Shown in pieces: positions 10,832 to 18,123 of a DNA stretch of 64,000 bases. Numbering within the stretch: position 1 is the first letter of the stretch; each line of letters opens with the position of its first letter. Origin of the DNA: an uncultured Acholeplasma sp. (GTDB lineage: Bacteria; Bacillota_I; Bacilli_A; Acholeplasmatales; Acholeplasmataceae); contig CALMNM010000153.1 of the NCBI GenBank assembly GCA_937868795.1, forward strand, positions 1 through 64,000, written 5' to 3'. The position numbers and the translations under genes are program-made. Below the pieces are notes generated by a model. It was not told where the DNA came from, made no database searches, and saw nothing but the letters and a program-made list of their open reading frames with translations.

Positions 10832-10837
10832 ATTTTA
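10832..10837 (-). promoter_or_regulatory. Extended -10 of the glgP operon
   Basis: The minus strand reads TGATAAAAT about 30 bases before the glgP ATG. The -35 position falls inside the inverted repeat at 10844-10860, which suggests repression by occlusion. Confidence 0.5.
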
Positions 10838-10843
10838 TCATGA

Positions 10844-10860
10844 AAACCATATAATGGTTT
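10844..10860. promoter_or_regulatory. 17-base inverted repeat over the glgP -35 region
   Basis: AAACCAT-ATA-ATGGTTT is a perfect palindrome with a 3-base centre. It lies directly upstream of the extended -10 and a few bases from the TGATACCGTTTTTA site, so a second regulator may bind here. Confidence 0.45.
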
Positions 10861-10863
10861 ATA

Positions 10864-10877
10864 TGATACCGTTTTTA
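10864..10877. promoter_or_regulatory. Operator-like site upstream of glgP
   Basis: TGATACCGTTTTTA on the plus strand matches the core seen at 424, 18036 and 24341. It sits just upstream of the glgP promoter. LacI-family regulator binding is inferred. Confidence 0.5.
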
Positions 10878-10881
10878 TTTA

Positions 10882-10916
10882 CACCAAAAAAAAGGGTGAG
10901 GAATGCTCACCCTTTT
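10882..10916 (-). terminator. Terminator of the malEFG operon
   Basis: On the minus strand a 10-bp stem AAAGGGTGAG / CTCACCCTTT (10891-10900, 10906-10915) is followed by a run of T. It overlaps the malG stop codon. Confidence 0.85.
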
Positions 10917-12292
10917 GTTGCACCTGCCATGATGCCTTCGATTAAGTAACGTTGGAAAAGCATATAAAGAATGGTGATTGGAATACCGACCATCAGAGCA
11001 CCAGCAGCAAACGCTGAGTAGTTACGATAGTTGATATCATTGATGAACTTGAACAAGCCAACGGCAAGTGTCCACTGATTGGTAATATCATAATCTTGTG
11101 GGGCTCCCGCAGGTTTAAATCGTAAGAGATAACCTGGAAGTAAGTAATCCATCCAAGGACCCATAAACATCGATACGGCAACGAACGTCAAGATTGGGAC
11201 AGCAAGCGGCAAGATAATCTTGAAGAAAATCTGGATCTTTGATGCACCATCAATCATTGCTGATTCATCGAGATCCTTAGGAATTTGTGAAAGGAATCCT
11301 TTGATGAGCCATAAATTACCTGGAATACTACCACCGATATAGAGGATAGAAAGTGCTCTTGGTTGCCCTAGAAGTCCAAATTTCCAGAACAAGACATACA
11401 TCGCGATGAGTCCCATGAAAGATGGGAATGCTTGTAAGACTAAGATGGTGAGGAGTCCTGCTTTTTTACCTTTAAAACTAAACCGTGCGAATACGTATGC
11501 TGCACCTGTAATTAAGATGGTTCCCACAAACATATTGATCAGGGCAATGGAAAGTGTGTTCCAATACCAACGGGTAAAGTTCGTTTCTTCAAAGAGGAAT
11601 CTAAATGCTTCCCAAGATGGTGTTTCAGGCCAGATCGTGTTGGGGATAGCGGTACGAATATCTGAGAATGCCATACCAAAGATGTAGACAACCGGAACAA
11701 TGACAATAACTGCAACGAGTGTGATTTGTGCATAAACAAGTATCTTTTGAATGAGATATCCCGGTTTAAAGATGTCCTGAATGGCTTTTAAGGAGACATT
11801 ACGACGCTTAGGAAGGACTTTGAAATGGATGAACCCATACACAGGGATGAGCCCCATCAAGCCGACTTCTTTGCCTTCATATCCTTTTTTGCTCGCATAA
11901 TCCACGACTAAACCTTGATGTAACAAAATGACGATGATGATGCCATAGATGATGAGCAATGATTGCAACAAATTATTAAAGAAGGAACGATAAATCACGA
12001 ACGATGTAGGAATCAAAATGATGAATCCAAGTAGGAGTAATCCAGCATAAAGAAGGATACGCTTGCCTAAAATATCAAAGGTAAAGAGATGTTTAACTTC
12101 TCTAATATCCACATCCGTCATGGATTGAAGATTAATGTAGTAAAGATTACCGAGAATAGGAATAAACGATAAGAATCTGTATTTACCACCCTCATAACCT
12201 TTTTTAATCATCAAATCGTAGACAGTACCTTGATTAACCCAAACGATCAGTAAGACGAGATAGACAATCACTAATAAGATGAATGGATTCAT
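10907..12292 (-). CDS. malG: MalG-type maltodextrin ABC permease with duplicated N-terminal module
   Basis: The C-terminal ~270 residues are a normal MalG-type permease: six membrane segments and the EAA loop near DESAMIDGASKIQIFFKIILPLAVP that contacts the ATPase. The first ~200 residues are extra. They hold two gapless copies, period exactly 105 residues, of a membrane segment, a cytoplasmic KKGYEG motif (residues 30-35 and 135-140), an IPxxG segment and a second membrane segment; the second copy runs into the normal first MalG helix. I start at ATG 12292, which has GGAGG seven bases upstream; the frame extends 14 codons further into malF. Total 461 residues against about 280 usually. The ATPase partner is not in the window. 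Confidence 0.88.
   Translation of the reverse strand: MNPFILLVIVYLVLLIVWVNQGTVYDLMIKKGYEGGKYRFLSFIPILGNLYYINLQSMTDVDIREVKHLFTFDILGKRILLYAGLLLLGFIILIPTSFVIYRSFFNNLLQSLLIIYGIIIVILLHQGLVVDYASKKGYEGKEVGLMGLIPVYGFIHFKVLPKRRNVSLKAIQDIFKPGYLIQKILVYAQITLVAVIVIVPVVYIFGMAFSDIRTAIPNTIWPETPSWEAFRFLFEETNFTRWYWNTLSIALINMFVGTILITGAAYVFARFSFKGKKAGLLTILVLQAFPSFMGLIAMYVLFWKFGLLGQPRALSILYIGGSIPGNLWLIKGFLSQIPKDLDESAMIDGASKIQIFFKIILPLAVPILTFVAVSMFMGPWMDYLLPGYLLRFKPAGAPQDYDITNQWTLAVGLFKFINDINYRNYSAFAAGALMVGIPITILYMLFQRYLIEGIMAGATKG
11654..12283 (-). repeat. In-gene tandem duplication, 2 x 315 bp (105 codons)
   Basis: Residues 4-108 and 109-213 of the MalG-type protein align without a gap. Matching anchors at +105 are QG (21/126), KKGYEG (30/135), IP (44/149), F (70/175), YA (82/187) and P (95/200). 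DNA boundaries are approximate. Confidence 0.8.
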
Positions 12293-12294
12293 GA

Positions 12295-14640
12295 TTAGTC
12301 CTCCTGGAATGCACGTGTTCTCGATAGATTCCACGCGGTAATCGATCCGACGAACAAGAAGATCAGCACAGAGAATACGGATGCCATGTTATATGTCGAG
12401 TAATCAACTGTTAATTTATACATCCATGAAATCAAGATGTCGGTATCTCCGGCATAACCTCTCGAGGCTTGACCAGCATTGGGTCCACCACCTGTGATAA
12501 AGTAAATAACCCCGAAGTTATTAAAGTTACCTGAGAATGTCATAATGAGAATTGGAGCTGTAGAGTAGAGTACGAGTGGCATGGTGATCTTGAAGATTTT
12601 TTGGAACCTATTAGCACCATCAATATCAGCTGCTTCATAAAGAGTCGCATCAATTGCAGTCATAACCCCAGTCATTAATGCCATAAAGTAAGGGAATCCC
12701 AACCAGATATTAACCACAATCAATGTCGTTCTAACAAAGGTTGGATTGAATGGATTTGAGAACCATTGAATGTTATCAGGACCCAAATACAAGTACTTCA
12801 TAATACCAGATAGTGATTCGAAATTTTGTCCTAATAAGCCCAAATCAAAGAATGCTTGATAGAGACCAACATCCTGTAAGAATTGGTTAACAAAGCCGTT
12901 TTCGTTGAACATGACAGAGAATACCATCTGTGAAAGCAACGCTGGAATCGCCCATGGTAAAATCAAAATGGTACGCCATAATTTACGGAAAACGACATGC
13001 TCACTATTAAGAATGAGTGCCTGGATAAACCCACCGAAGAAGACAGTAAATGTTGAGAAAATCGCCCATATGATTGTCCAAAGGAGGACATTCCAGAACG
13101 CAACACCAAAGGATGAACCAAGATTCGATGTGAAATCAAAGAGTGCGAAGAAGTTAGATAATCCAACCCAGTCGAAGGTGTCTTCCATTGAAGCGTTTCC
13201 TGCAATATTGGTAAATGCCATGACGAATCCAAAGACGATGGGCATGATAGAAATAAAGGCTAAGACGACGATGGGGAAGAACAGAATAATGTATTCAAAG
13301 GAACCTTCATAGACATCTTTTAAGTAGGCAATGTCATTTAATACAAGTTCTTCTTTACGTTTCGCTTCTGCGACTTTATAAGCATCACGAATGCTCCAAA
13401 TCATAAATACTGAGAAGATCAACGAACCAATAACACCAATCAAACCTTCTAAGAGTAACATCGTAGATACGTGTCCACGAATGGGCACTTCTTCTAAAGG
13501 TTGTACTTGAGGAAGATTAACCATCGTATGTTGCGCTGTTGATGTTCCCACCATCGCTTCATAGAGTGCCATATGGCCGGTATAATTGACTTTATATGTG
13601 GTCCCTAAGGTAATGACTGCCCAGTAACCACGAACAAAGACACCTGCTTGATCAAAGAAGAAATTATTAAACTCAGTTTCAAATGATTCCTTGATCTCAG
13701 GATGAATTTCAAAATAGACCTTAAGCATTAAACGCGTATAATCAGATTGTGTATATTCATTCCACGTGAAAGAATATGTATTAATCATCGCTTGACGCAA
13801 TGCGACAAATATAGGTGTTTCTTTATATTGAAGACGCGCAGAATTATAAATTAATCCTGGTTCAAAATATTCATAGATATTGCCATTAAGACGATAAAGC
13901 GGTCCTTTGACAGTCAGACGGGTAGCACTTGTATTAGGAATAATCTCATCGGTGAACAAATTGATCAAGATGGTTGATCCATCGTCTGTTGCGCGGACAT
14001 AATATTCGCCATTTAATCGATAGACTTCACCTGACTTGCTAAATACGGTGAGGTTATCACGACTAAGTAAAATATTGTTTTCATTAAGAACTCCGGTTAA
14101 AAGGGTTGTTTCGACGTATTCTTTACGTGTTCCACCACCGACTTCTTGGGGGACTTCTCTTTCTGCATATAAGATACCATTTGCATCTTTATAAAGCGTT
14201 TGACGTCTGAAGAGATGTTCTTTTCCTGTATCGTCAAATTCAGATGCTAAAAAAGATTCATTGGTGATAATATTCCGATAGGTAATCGGATTATTCTCCA
14301 CAATATCTTTTGCCAAGAACTGAATAAAGAGTTCCTCGGTGAGATTTTGTTCGCCACCAATCTCAACGATGAAATCATCAAAGGGTTGGTAATTCACATT
14401 GTCAAAGTTGTACTCAGGTAAAAACCCATTGATGTACCACAAGTCTTCAAAATCTTTACCTACCATCTTATCGTAAGGATCAATCTCCTCAAAATAACGG
14501 CTGGATACGAGTTCAATTCCTACAAAAAGACCGAACACGATGAAAAATAGTGTCGCTTTGAGAAACTGTTTATTCAATAATTGCCCAAGTCCCCAAACGA
14601 GACCTGATAAAATCGCTTTAATGACACTCCAAGCTTTCAT
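12295..14640 (-). CDS. malF: MalF-type maltodextrin ABC permease with very large extracellular loop
   Basis: This 781-residue permease pairs with the MalG protein. The N-terminus is a cytoplasmic helix and one membrane segment (residues ~1-45). An extracellular stretch of about 345 residues follows, and membrane segments resume near residue 390. The transport core contains the EAA-type loop (YEAADIDGANRFQKIFKITMPL) and the MalF-like FITGGGPNAG. Typical Gram-positive MalF proteins are about 430-450 residues and E. coli MalF is 514, so the outer loop is unusually large; it may dock MalE or the starch-binding protein. ATG 14640 has GGAGG upstream; the frame continues 19 codons upstream but without a ribosome site. 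It is 86 bases downstream of malE, with a stable hairpin between. Confidence 0.88.
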   Translation of the reverse strand: MKAWSVIKAILSGLVWGLGQLLNKQFLKATLFFIVFGLFVGIELVSSRYFEEIDPYDKMVGKDFEDLWYINGFLPEYNFDNVNYQPFDDFIVEIGGEQNLTEELFIQFLAKDIVENNPITYRNIITNESFLASEFDDTGKEHLFRRQTLYKDANGILYAEREVPQEVGGGTRKEYVETTLLTGVLNENNILLSRDNLTVFSKSGEVYRLNGEYYVRATDDGSTILINLFTDEIIPNTSATRLTVKGPLYRLNGNIYEYFEPGLIYNSARLQYKETPIFVALRQAMINTYSFTWNEYTQSDYTRLMLKVYFEIHPEIKESFETEFNNFFFDQAGVFVRGYWAVITLGTTYKVNYTGHMALYEAMVGTSTAQHTMVNLPQVQPLEEVPIRGHVSTMLLLEGLIGVIGSLIFSVFMIWSIRDAYKVAEAKRKEELVLNDIAYLKDVYEGSFEYIILFFPIVVLAFISIMPIVFGFVMAFTNIAGNASMEDTFDWVGLSNFFALFDFTSNLGSSFGVAFWNVLLWTIIWAIFSTFTVFFGGFIQALILNSEHVVFRKLWRTILILPWAIPALLSQMVFSVMFNENGFVNQFLQDVGLYQAFFDLGLLGQNFESLSGIMKYLYLGPDNIQWFSNPFNPTFVRTTLIVVNIWLGFPYFMALMTGVMTAIDATLYEAADIDGANRFQKIFKITMPLVLYSTAPILIMTFSGNFNNFGVIYFITGGGPNAGQASRGYAGDTDILISWMYKLTVDYSTYNMASVFSVLIFLFVGSITAWNLSRTRAFQED

Positions 14641-14668
14641 GGATACCTCCAAATAAAAACTAAATGAG

Positions 14669-14689
14669 GGCGGCATGCAAGATGCCGCC
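14669..14689 (-). promoter_or_regulatory. Stable hairpin between malE and malF
   Basis: An 8-bp GC-rich perfect stem GGCGGCAT / ATGCCGCC with a five-base loop lies in the malE-malF gap. No immediate U-run follows on the minus strand, so it looks more like a 3'-end stabiliser or partial terminator that lets malE mRNA outnumber malFG. Confidence 0.6.
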
Positions 14690-14726
14690 TTCATCATAGC
14701 TTATTGTGATTACTAAATTTGATCGA

Positions 14727-16109
14727 TTAAGCGCCAGCTAAATCTCTCGCTGTACGATAGGATTGTTCAGCGGTAGCAGCTGCTGTGGCTGGAGCGACAC
14801 CATTGTTCCAAACTTGGATAATCATGGTTTCACCTGGACCCCAGTAATAAGTGACTTGTGGAATGGTTGGCATTGGAATTGATGTTTCGAGTTGTGCAGC
14901 CATTGCCATTAATAGTGGATCTTCGTTAACGCCTTCAATGTTTTCGAGTAAGTCAGCTTTGAGGGCTGGTAATTTACCTTTATATTCGTATTGAAGTGCC
15001 ATTGCAACATCACTATTTAAGAATTCAACAAACTTAATTGCATCTTCGACATTTTCAGAATACTTATAAACAGCAGCCATCATTGCACCCGCAAAGGTCT
15101 TTGTTTGGTTACCGTTAATGGTTGGCATTGGAGCAACTGCATAAGGAACGCCTGCGTTCTTGTATGCTTCATGGTTCCATGGACCACCAATAATGTAAGG
15201 AATCTTACCTGTTTCGAAGTTTGCACCAGCAGTCACGGAGTTATGAAGACCAGTTCCGGTAACAGCAGGTTTCAATGTGTTAACCATCCATGTGAGTGCA
15301 GCAATCGCTTGTGGAGATTCGAATCCAACAGATGATGGATTGTCAAGGGTTGCACCAAATGGGTAGAAACCAAATGCTGAGTAAATGTGTTGTGTGAAGT
15401 AGCTATCTGCCCAGTGGCTAGATGTACCTAAATAATAATAACCTTTTTGAGCATTGGTTCTTGTGTCACCTTCTGCATTATCTGCAGCGGGAGCAGCATT
15501 CCATATTGCAGCAGCAGCGAGTAATTCTTCATAGGTTGCAGCTGGAGTTTCGATTAAGTCAGTGTTATAGAATAAACCAACGGATTCGATAGACATTGGA
15601 ACGGCATAAAGTCTTTCAACAGCATTTGGGCTCGCTGGATCAAAAGATTTAGCAGTTTCATCATAACTTAATGTTGCAATACTTACACCAAGTTCATGTG
15701 CGCGTTCAGCAATCTTGGTTTGAGTTGAAGAGGGAAGTGGATAGACGAGATCTTCTAAAACCGCTTGAGCCAAATGGTCATGTGGGAATTGGAAGACGTC
15801 AGCACCGTTACCGGATGGACCAAAGGTCTTTAACATTTCTCTTGCATCAACGCTACCATAATGTTGATGTTCAACAACGATATTTGGATATACTTTGTTG
15901 AACTCAGCAATAACAGCTTGCATATATTCGCCAGCTTCGTCATCGATCCATACAGTGATCTTAGACTTTTGAACGATAGAGTCACCGAAGTCAATTAATT
16001 CACCATCGTTTTCTTCAATAGGAACGGTGGGTTCAACGGGATCTTTTTCACAAGAAACAAGCACCAAAACCATTAAAAAGATAGTAAATACTGAAAGTAA
16101 TTTTTTCAT
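14727..16109 (-). CDS. malE: Maltodextrin-binding lipoprotein MalE
   Basis: The 460-residue protein begins with a lipoprotein signal (MKKLLSVFTIFLMVLVLVSC, Cys20), then an acidic Pro/Glu linker and a type 1 solute-binding fold (SKITVWIDDEAGEYMQAVIAEF, VEHQHYG, GGPWNHEAYKNAGVPYAVAPMP) typical of the MalE/CUT1 family. It would be anchored outside the membrane and deliver maltodextrins to MalFG. The gene has AAGGAGG and lies 11 bases after the secreted starch-binding protein. Ligand range is not visible, but the operon makes maltodextrin the best guess. Confidence 0.9.
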   Translation of the reverse strand: MKKLLSVFTIFLMVLVLVSCEKDPVEPTVPIEENDGELIDFGDSIVQKSKITVWIDDEAGEYMQAVIAEFNKVYPNIVVEHQHYGSVDAREMLKTFGPSGNGADVFQFPHDHLAQAVLEDLVYPLPSSTQTKIAERAHELGVSIATLSYDETAKSFDPASPNAVERLYAVPMSIESVGLFYNTDLIETPAATYEELLAAAAIWNAAPAADNAEGDTRTNAQKGYYYLGTSSHWADSYFTQHIYSAFGFYPFGATLDNPSSVGFESPQAIAALTWMVNTLKPAVTGTGLHNSVTAGANFETGKIPYIIGGPWNHEAYKNAGVPYAVAPMPTINGNQTKTFAGAMMAAVYKYSENVEDAIKFVEFLNSDVAMALQYEYKGKLPALKADLLENIEGVNEDPLLMAMAAQLETSIPMPTIPQVTYYWGPGETMIIQVWNNGVAPATAAATAEQSYRTARDLAGA

Positions 16110-16120
16110 GGTTGGCCTCC

Positions 16121-17935
16121 TTAAGCAGCGGGTTTAACGACTCTGAAGATAAATGTTTCTTCAGTGACGTTACCCCATCTGTCAACTACGCGTAACATAA
16201 TGGTGTAGTTACCTTCTGTACGTGTATCAAGCACAGAGTTCGCACCCTTTGGAACATAGACGAATGCAGTAATGTCGCCATCACGGTCATCGTTTGCTCT
16301 AAATCTTGGGAATAAGTTTTGGTTAAATGGTTGTCCCCAAGGAACATCAATAATTCTTTGTGCTGCGTCGACACCAACGATGCCTGCAGGAGAGATGAAT
16401 GTTAATTCAGGAGCCATAGTATCCATTGCAACTTCGATTGATGCAGCAAGATTTGGTTTCGCTTCGCGAACTGGTGCTGCATATTTATTTGCTGGAGCTT
16501 CGACATCTGCCCATGCTTCAACAACATCATCAAATGTAATAGAATCTACGTTATTAGGAACGACTAATGGGCGATTTCCTTCAACGAATTCTTCAGTGCC
16601 CCAAGCTCCTCTAGTCCATTTGTATTCAAATGTTGTATAAGGATTAGTTACTTCAACAGTGAATGTTAATGTGTAATGAGTTGCATCAACCTTGGTTGCT
16701 ACATATTCTGCAGTACCAGGTGCCCATCCATTAAACGCGCCAGCTGCACTTAAAACTGCATCAGTCGGTGTATTGGCTGGAACTGTTAAGTTAATGGTAA
16801 CTGTAATTTCTTTGGCTTCTGTTAATGTTTCACTTGGATAACCTAGATCGAAGAATACTTCATAATCTTTGGTGTTATCAAGTGCATCTTCTAAAATGAT
16901 AACGAAAGCATTTAATGTAGTGTTGCTCTTTGCAAAGTCAACACGTTCAATGGCAAGAGGTTCACCATAGACGCCTTCAGAAATAACTTCTTTAACCATG
17001 AACCAACTTTCAACCATAGCTTGTGCTTCTTCTTTATCAGTTGCTGCAGGATATGGAGAAGCTACAGATGCGCTAGTCTTTAAAATGATCGTATTAGGAT
17101 CAACTGCGTATGTACCATCTTTTTCTTCAGCAACGTAAGGCATTAACTTGAAGGAGAATGCTTCTTCAGCAAATTGTGCTGGAGTTAAGAAGACATTGGA
17201 ATTGTCAGTGACAGCATCACCAGCATTGACAATGTAAACCACTTCAGTTGTACCTACGACTTGATTAGTGAAATATCCTGTATCAGGTTTTAAGTCACCA
17301 GTCTTCTTCGTTGCATCATCGCCAGCATAGATTAAGAATCCTGCCCATGTTTCAACAGCGGAAAGGATAACTGCTTTGACTGGATAACCTGATTCTGCGA
17401 CACCAACATTAACCAAAATTTGGTCAGGAGTTGCCCATGCAGGTCCAGTAAGTGTCCAACCCCAGTGGTGAAGACCTAAAGTTTCTTCATAAGCACCAGC
17501 GGGATCGTAGTAAACAGCGATAACATTATATCTGTCGGGATCAGCCTTAAGATATTGTGCACCGTTGGCACCTTCCCAAACATAAACGTGAACGGTCTTA
17601 CCTTCTTGGATTACGTCAGCACCGAGGTTGACGTCACCCGTTAATTTCATACCCCAGTCAGGACCCGTTCCCGATGGCCATTCAACTGCGATGAATCCAA
17701 CAGCTGTGCCCACCGCGACGTTGTCAAAATTAAAGTATGCACCAAAGTCGTCAACGCCATCCTTGAGACGACCAGCGGCAGTGTCACCCCATGCCCAGGA
17801 GCCGAGTGTATCATATTCGCCATCCCATGCCTGGAAGTGTACAACTAAATTCCCTGTTCCTGCAGCGCGTCCATTAAGTCCTAAAAGGAACACAGCAGAT
17901 GCTAGGAGAATTAAAGCTAAAAACACTTTCTTCAT
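16121..17935 (-). CDS. Secreted non-catalytic starch-binding protein (2 x CBM41-like, CBM20-like, Ig-like)
   Basis: The 604-residue protein has a signal peptide (LALILLASAVFLLGLNGRAAG) without lipobox Cys. Two CBM41-like modules follow: NLVVHFQAWDGEYDTLGSWAWG and a second beginning VIAVYYDPAGAYEETLGLHHWGW. A long middle region comes next, then a CBM20-like module (AAGAFNGWAPGTAEY ... FEYKWTRGAWGTEE) and a C-terminal Ig-like DUF5011-type domain (ANDDRDGDITAFV). I see no GH13 motifs, so it binds rather than cuts starch. It is the first gene of the malEFG operon. ATG 17935 follows GGAGGA; the frame's extra 12 upstream codons lack one. No membrane or wall anchor is evident, so how it stays at the cell is open. 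Confidence 0.8.
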   Translation of the reverse strand: MKKVFLALILLASAVFLLGLNGRAAGTGNLVVHFQAWDGEYDTLGSWAWGDTAAGRLKDGVDDFGAYFNFDNVAVGTAVGFIAVEWPSGTGPDWGMKLTGDVNLGADVIQEGKTVHVYVWEGANGAQYLKADPDRYNVIAVYYDPAGAYEETLGLHHWGWTLTGPAWATPDQILVNVGVAESGYPVKAVILSAVETWAGFLIYAGDDATKKTGDLKPDTGYFTNQVVGTTEVVYIVNAGDAVTDNSNVFLTPAQFAEEAFSFKLMPYVAEEKDGTYAVDPNTIILKTSASVASPYPAATDKEEAQAMVESWFMVKEVISEGVYGEPLAIERVDFAKSNTTLNAFVIILEDALDNTKDYEVFFDLGYPSETLTEAKEITVTINLTVPANTPTDAVLSAAGAFNGWAPGTAEYVATKVDATHYTLTFTVEVTNPYTTFEYKWTRGAWGTEEFVEGNRPLVVPNNVDSITFDDVVEAWADVEAPANKYAAPVREAKPNLAASIEVAMDTMAPELTFISPAGIVGVDAAQRIIDVPWGQPFNQNLFPRFRANDDRDGDITAFVYVPKGANSVLDTRTEGNYTIMLRVVDRWGNVTEETFIFRVVKPAA

Positions 17936-17983
17936 TTTCTTCCTCCTTAAAAATTTAAAGAATGTAAACATCCTTGCACCACA

Positions 17984-18013
17984 ATCATATCACATATATG
18001 TGAATAATGTAAA
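17984..18013 (-). promoter_or_regulatory. Promoter of the starch-binding/malEFG operon
   Basis: On the minus strand TTTACA (18008-18013), an 18-base spacer and an extended -10 TGATATGAT (TATGAT at 17984-17989). The spacer contains a 14-base perfect palindrome, and the -35 lies inside a cre-like site. Confidence 0.7.
17990..18003. promoter_or_regulatory. Perfect palindrome inside the promoter spacer
   Basis: TCACATATATGTGA is fully self-complementary and sits exactly between the -35 and -10 boxes of the malEFG-type operon, an ideal place for a repressor. The binder is unknown. Confidence 0.5.
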
Positions 18014-18021
18014 CGCTTTAG
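18008..18021. promoter_or_regulatory. cre-like catabolite site over the -35 box
   Basis: TGTAAACGCTTTAG matches 12 of 14 positions of the Bacillus CcpA consensus TGWAARCGYTWNCW. It covers the -35 of the minus-strand operon, which predicts glucose repression. Confidence 0.6.
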
Positions 18022-18035
18022 ATTGGTGTGCATTG

Positions 18036-18049
18036 TGCAACCGTTTTCC
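18036..18049. promoter_or_regulatory. Operator-like site between the mal operon and secreted pullulanase
   Basis: TGCAACCGTTTTCC shares the TGNNACCGYT core with the other maltodextrin promoters. It lies upstream of the plus-strand pullulanase gene and behind the mal operon promoter, so it could act on both. Confidence 0.45.
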
Positions 18050-18123
18050 TTTTGAAATCGCTATCATCTTTTTACGATATGATTACTTAATCATGATATA
18101 GTGGTATCGAGGAGGAATGAGAA

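Noticed and set aside
12905-13312. 135-codon open frame on the plus strand opposite malF
   Set aside because: It mirrors a hydrophobic permease on the other strand, has no ribosome site and no family resemblance.
14669-14689. Hairpin between malE and malF as a full terminator
   Set aside because: There is no T run directly after the stem, and malF has no promoter of its own that I can see.
17628-18101. 157-codon open frame opposite the starch-binding protein gene
   Set aside because: It is antisense to a signal-peptide and CBM coding region and crosses the mal promoter; composition reflects the opposite strand.
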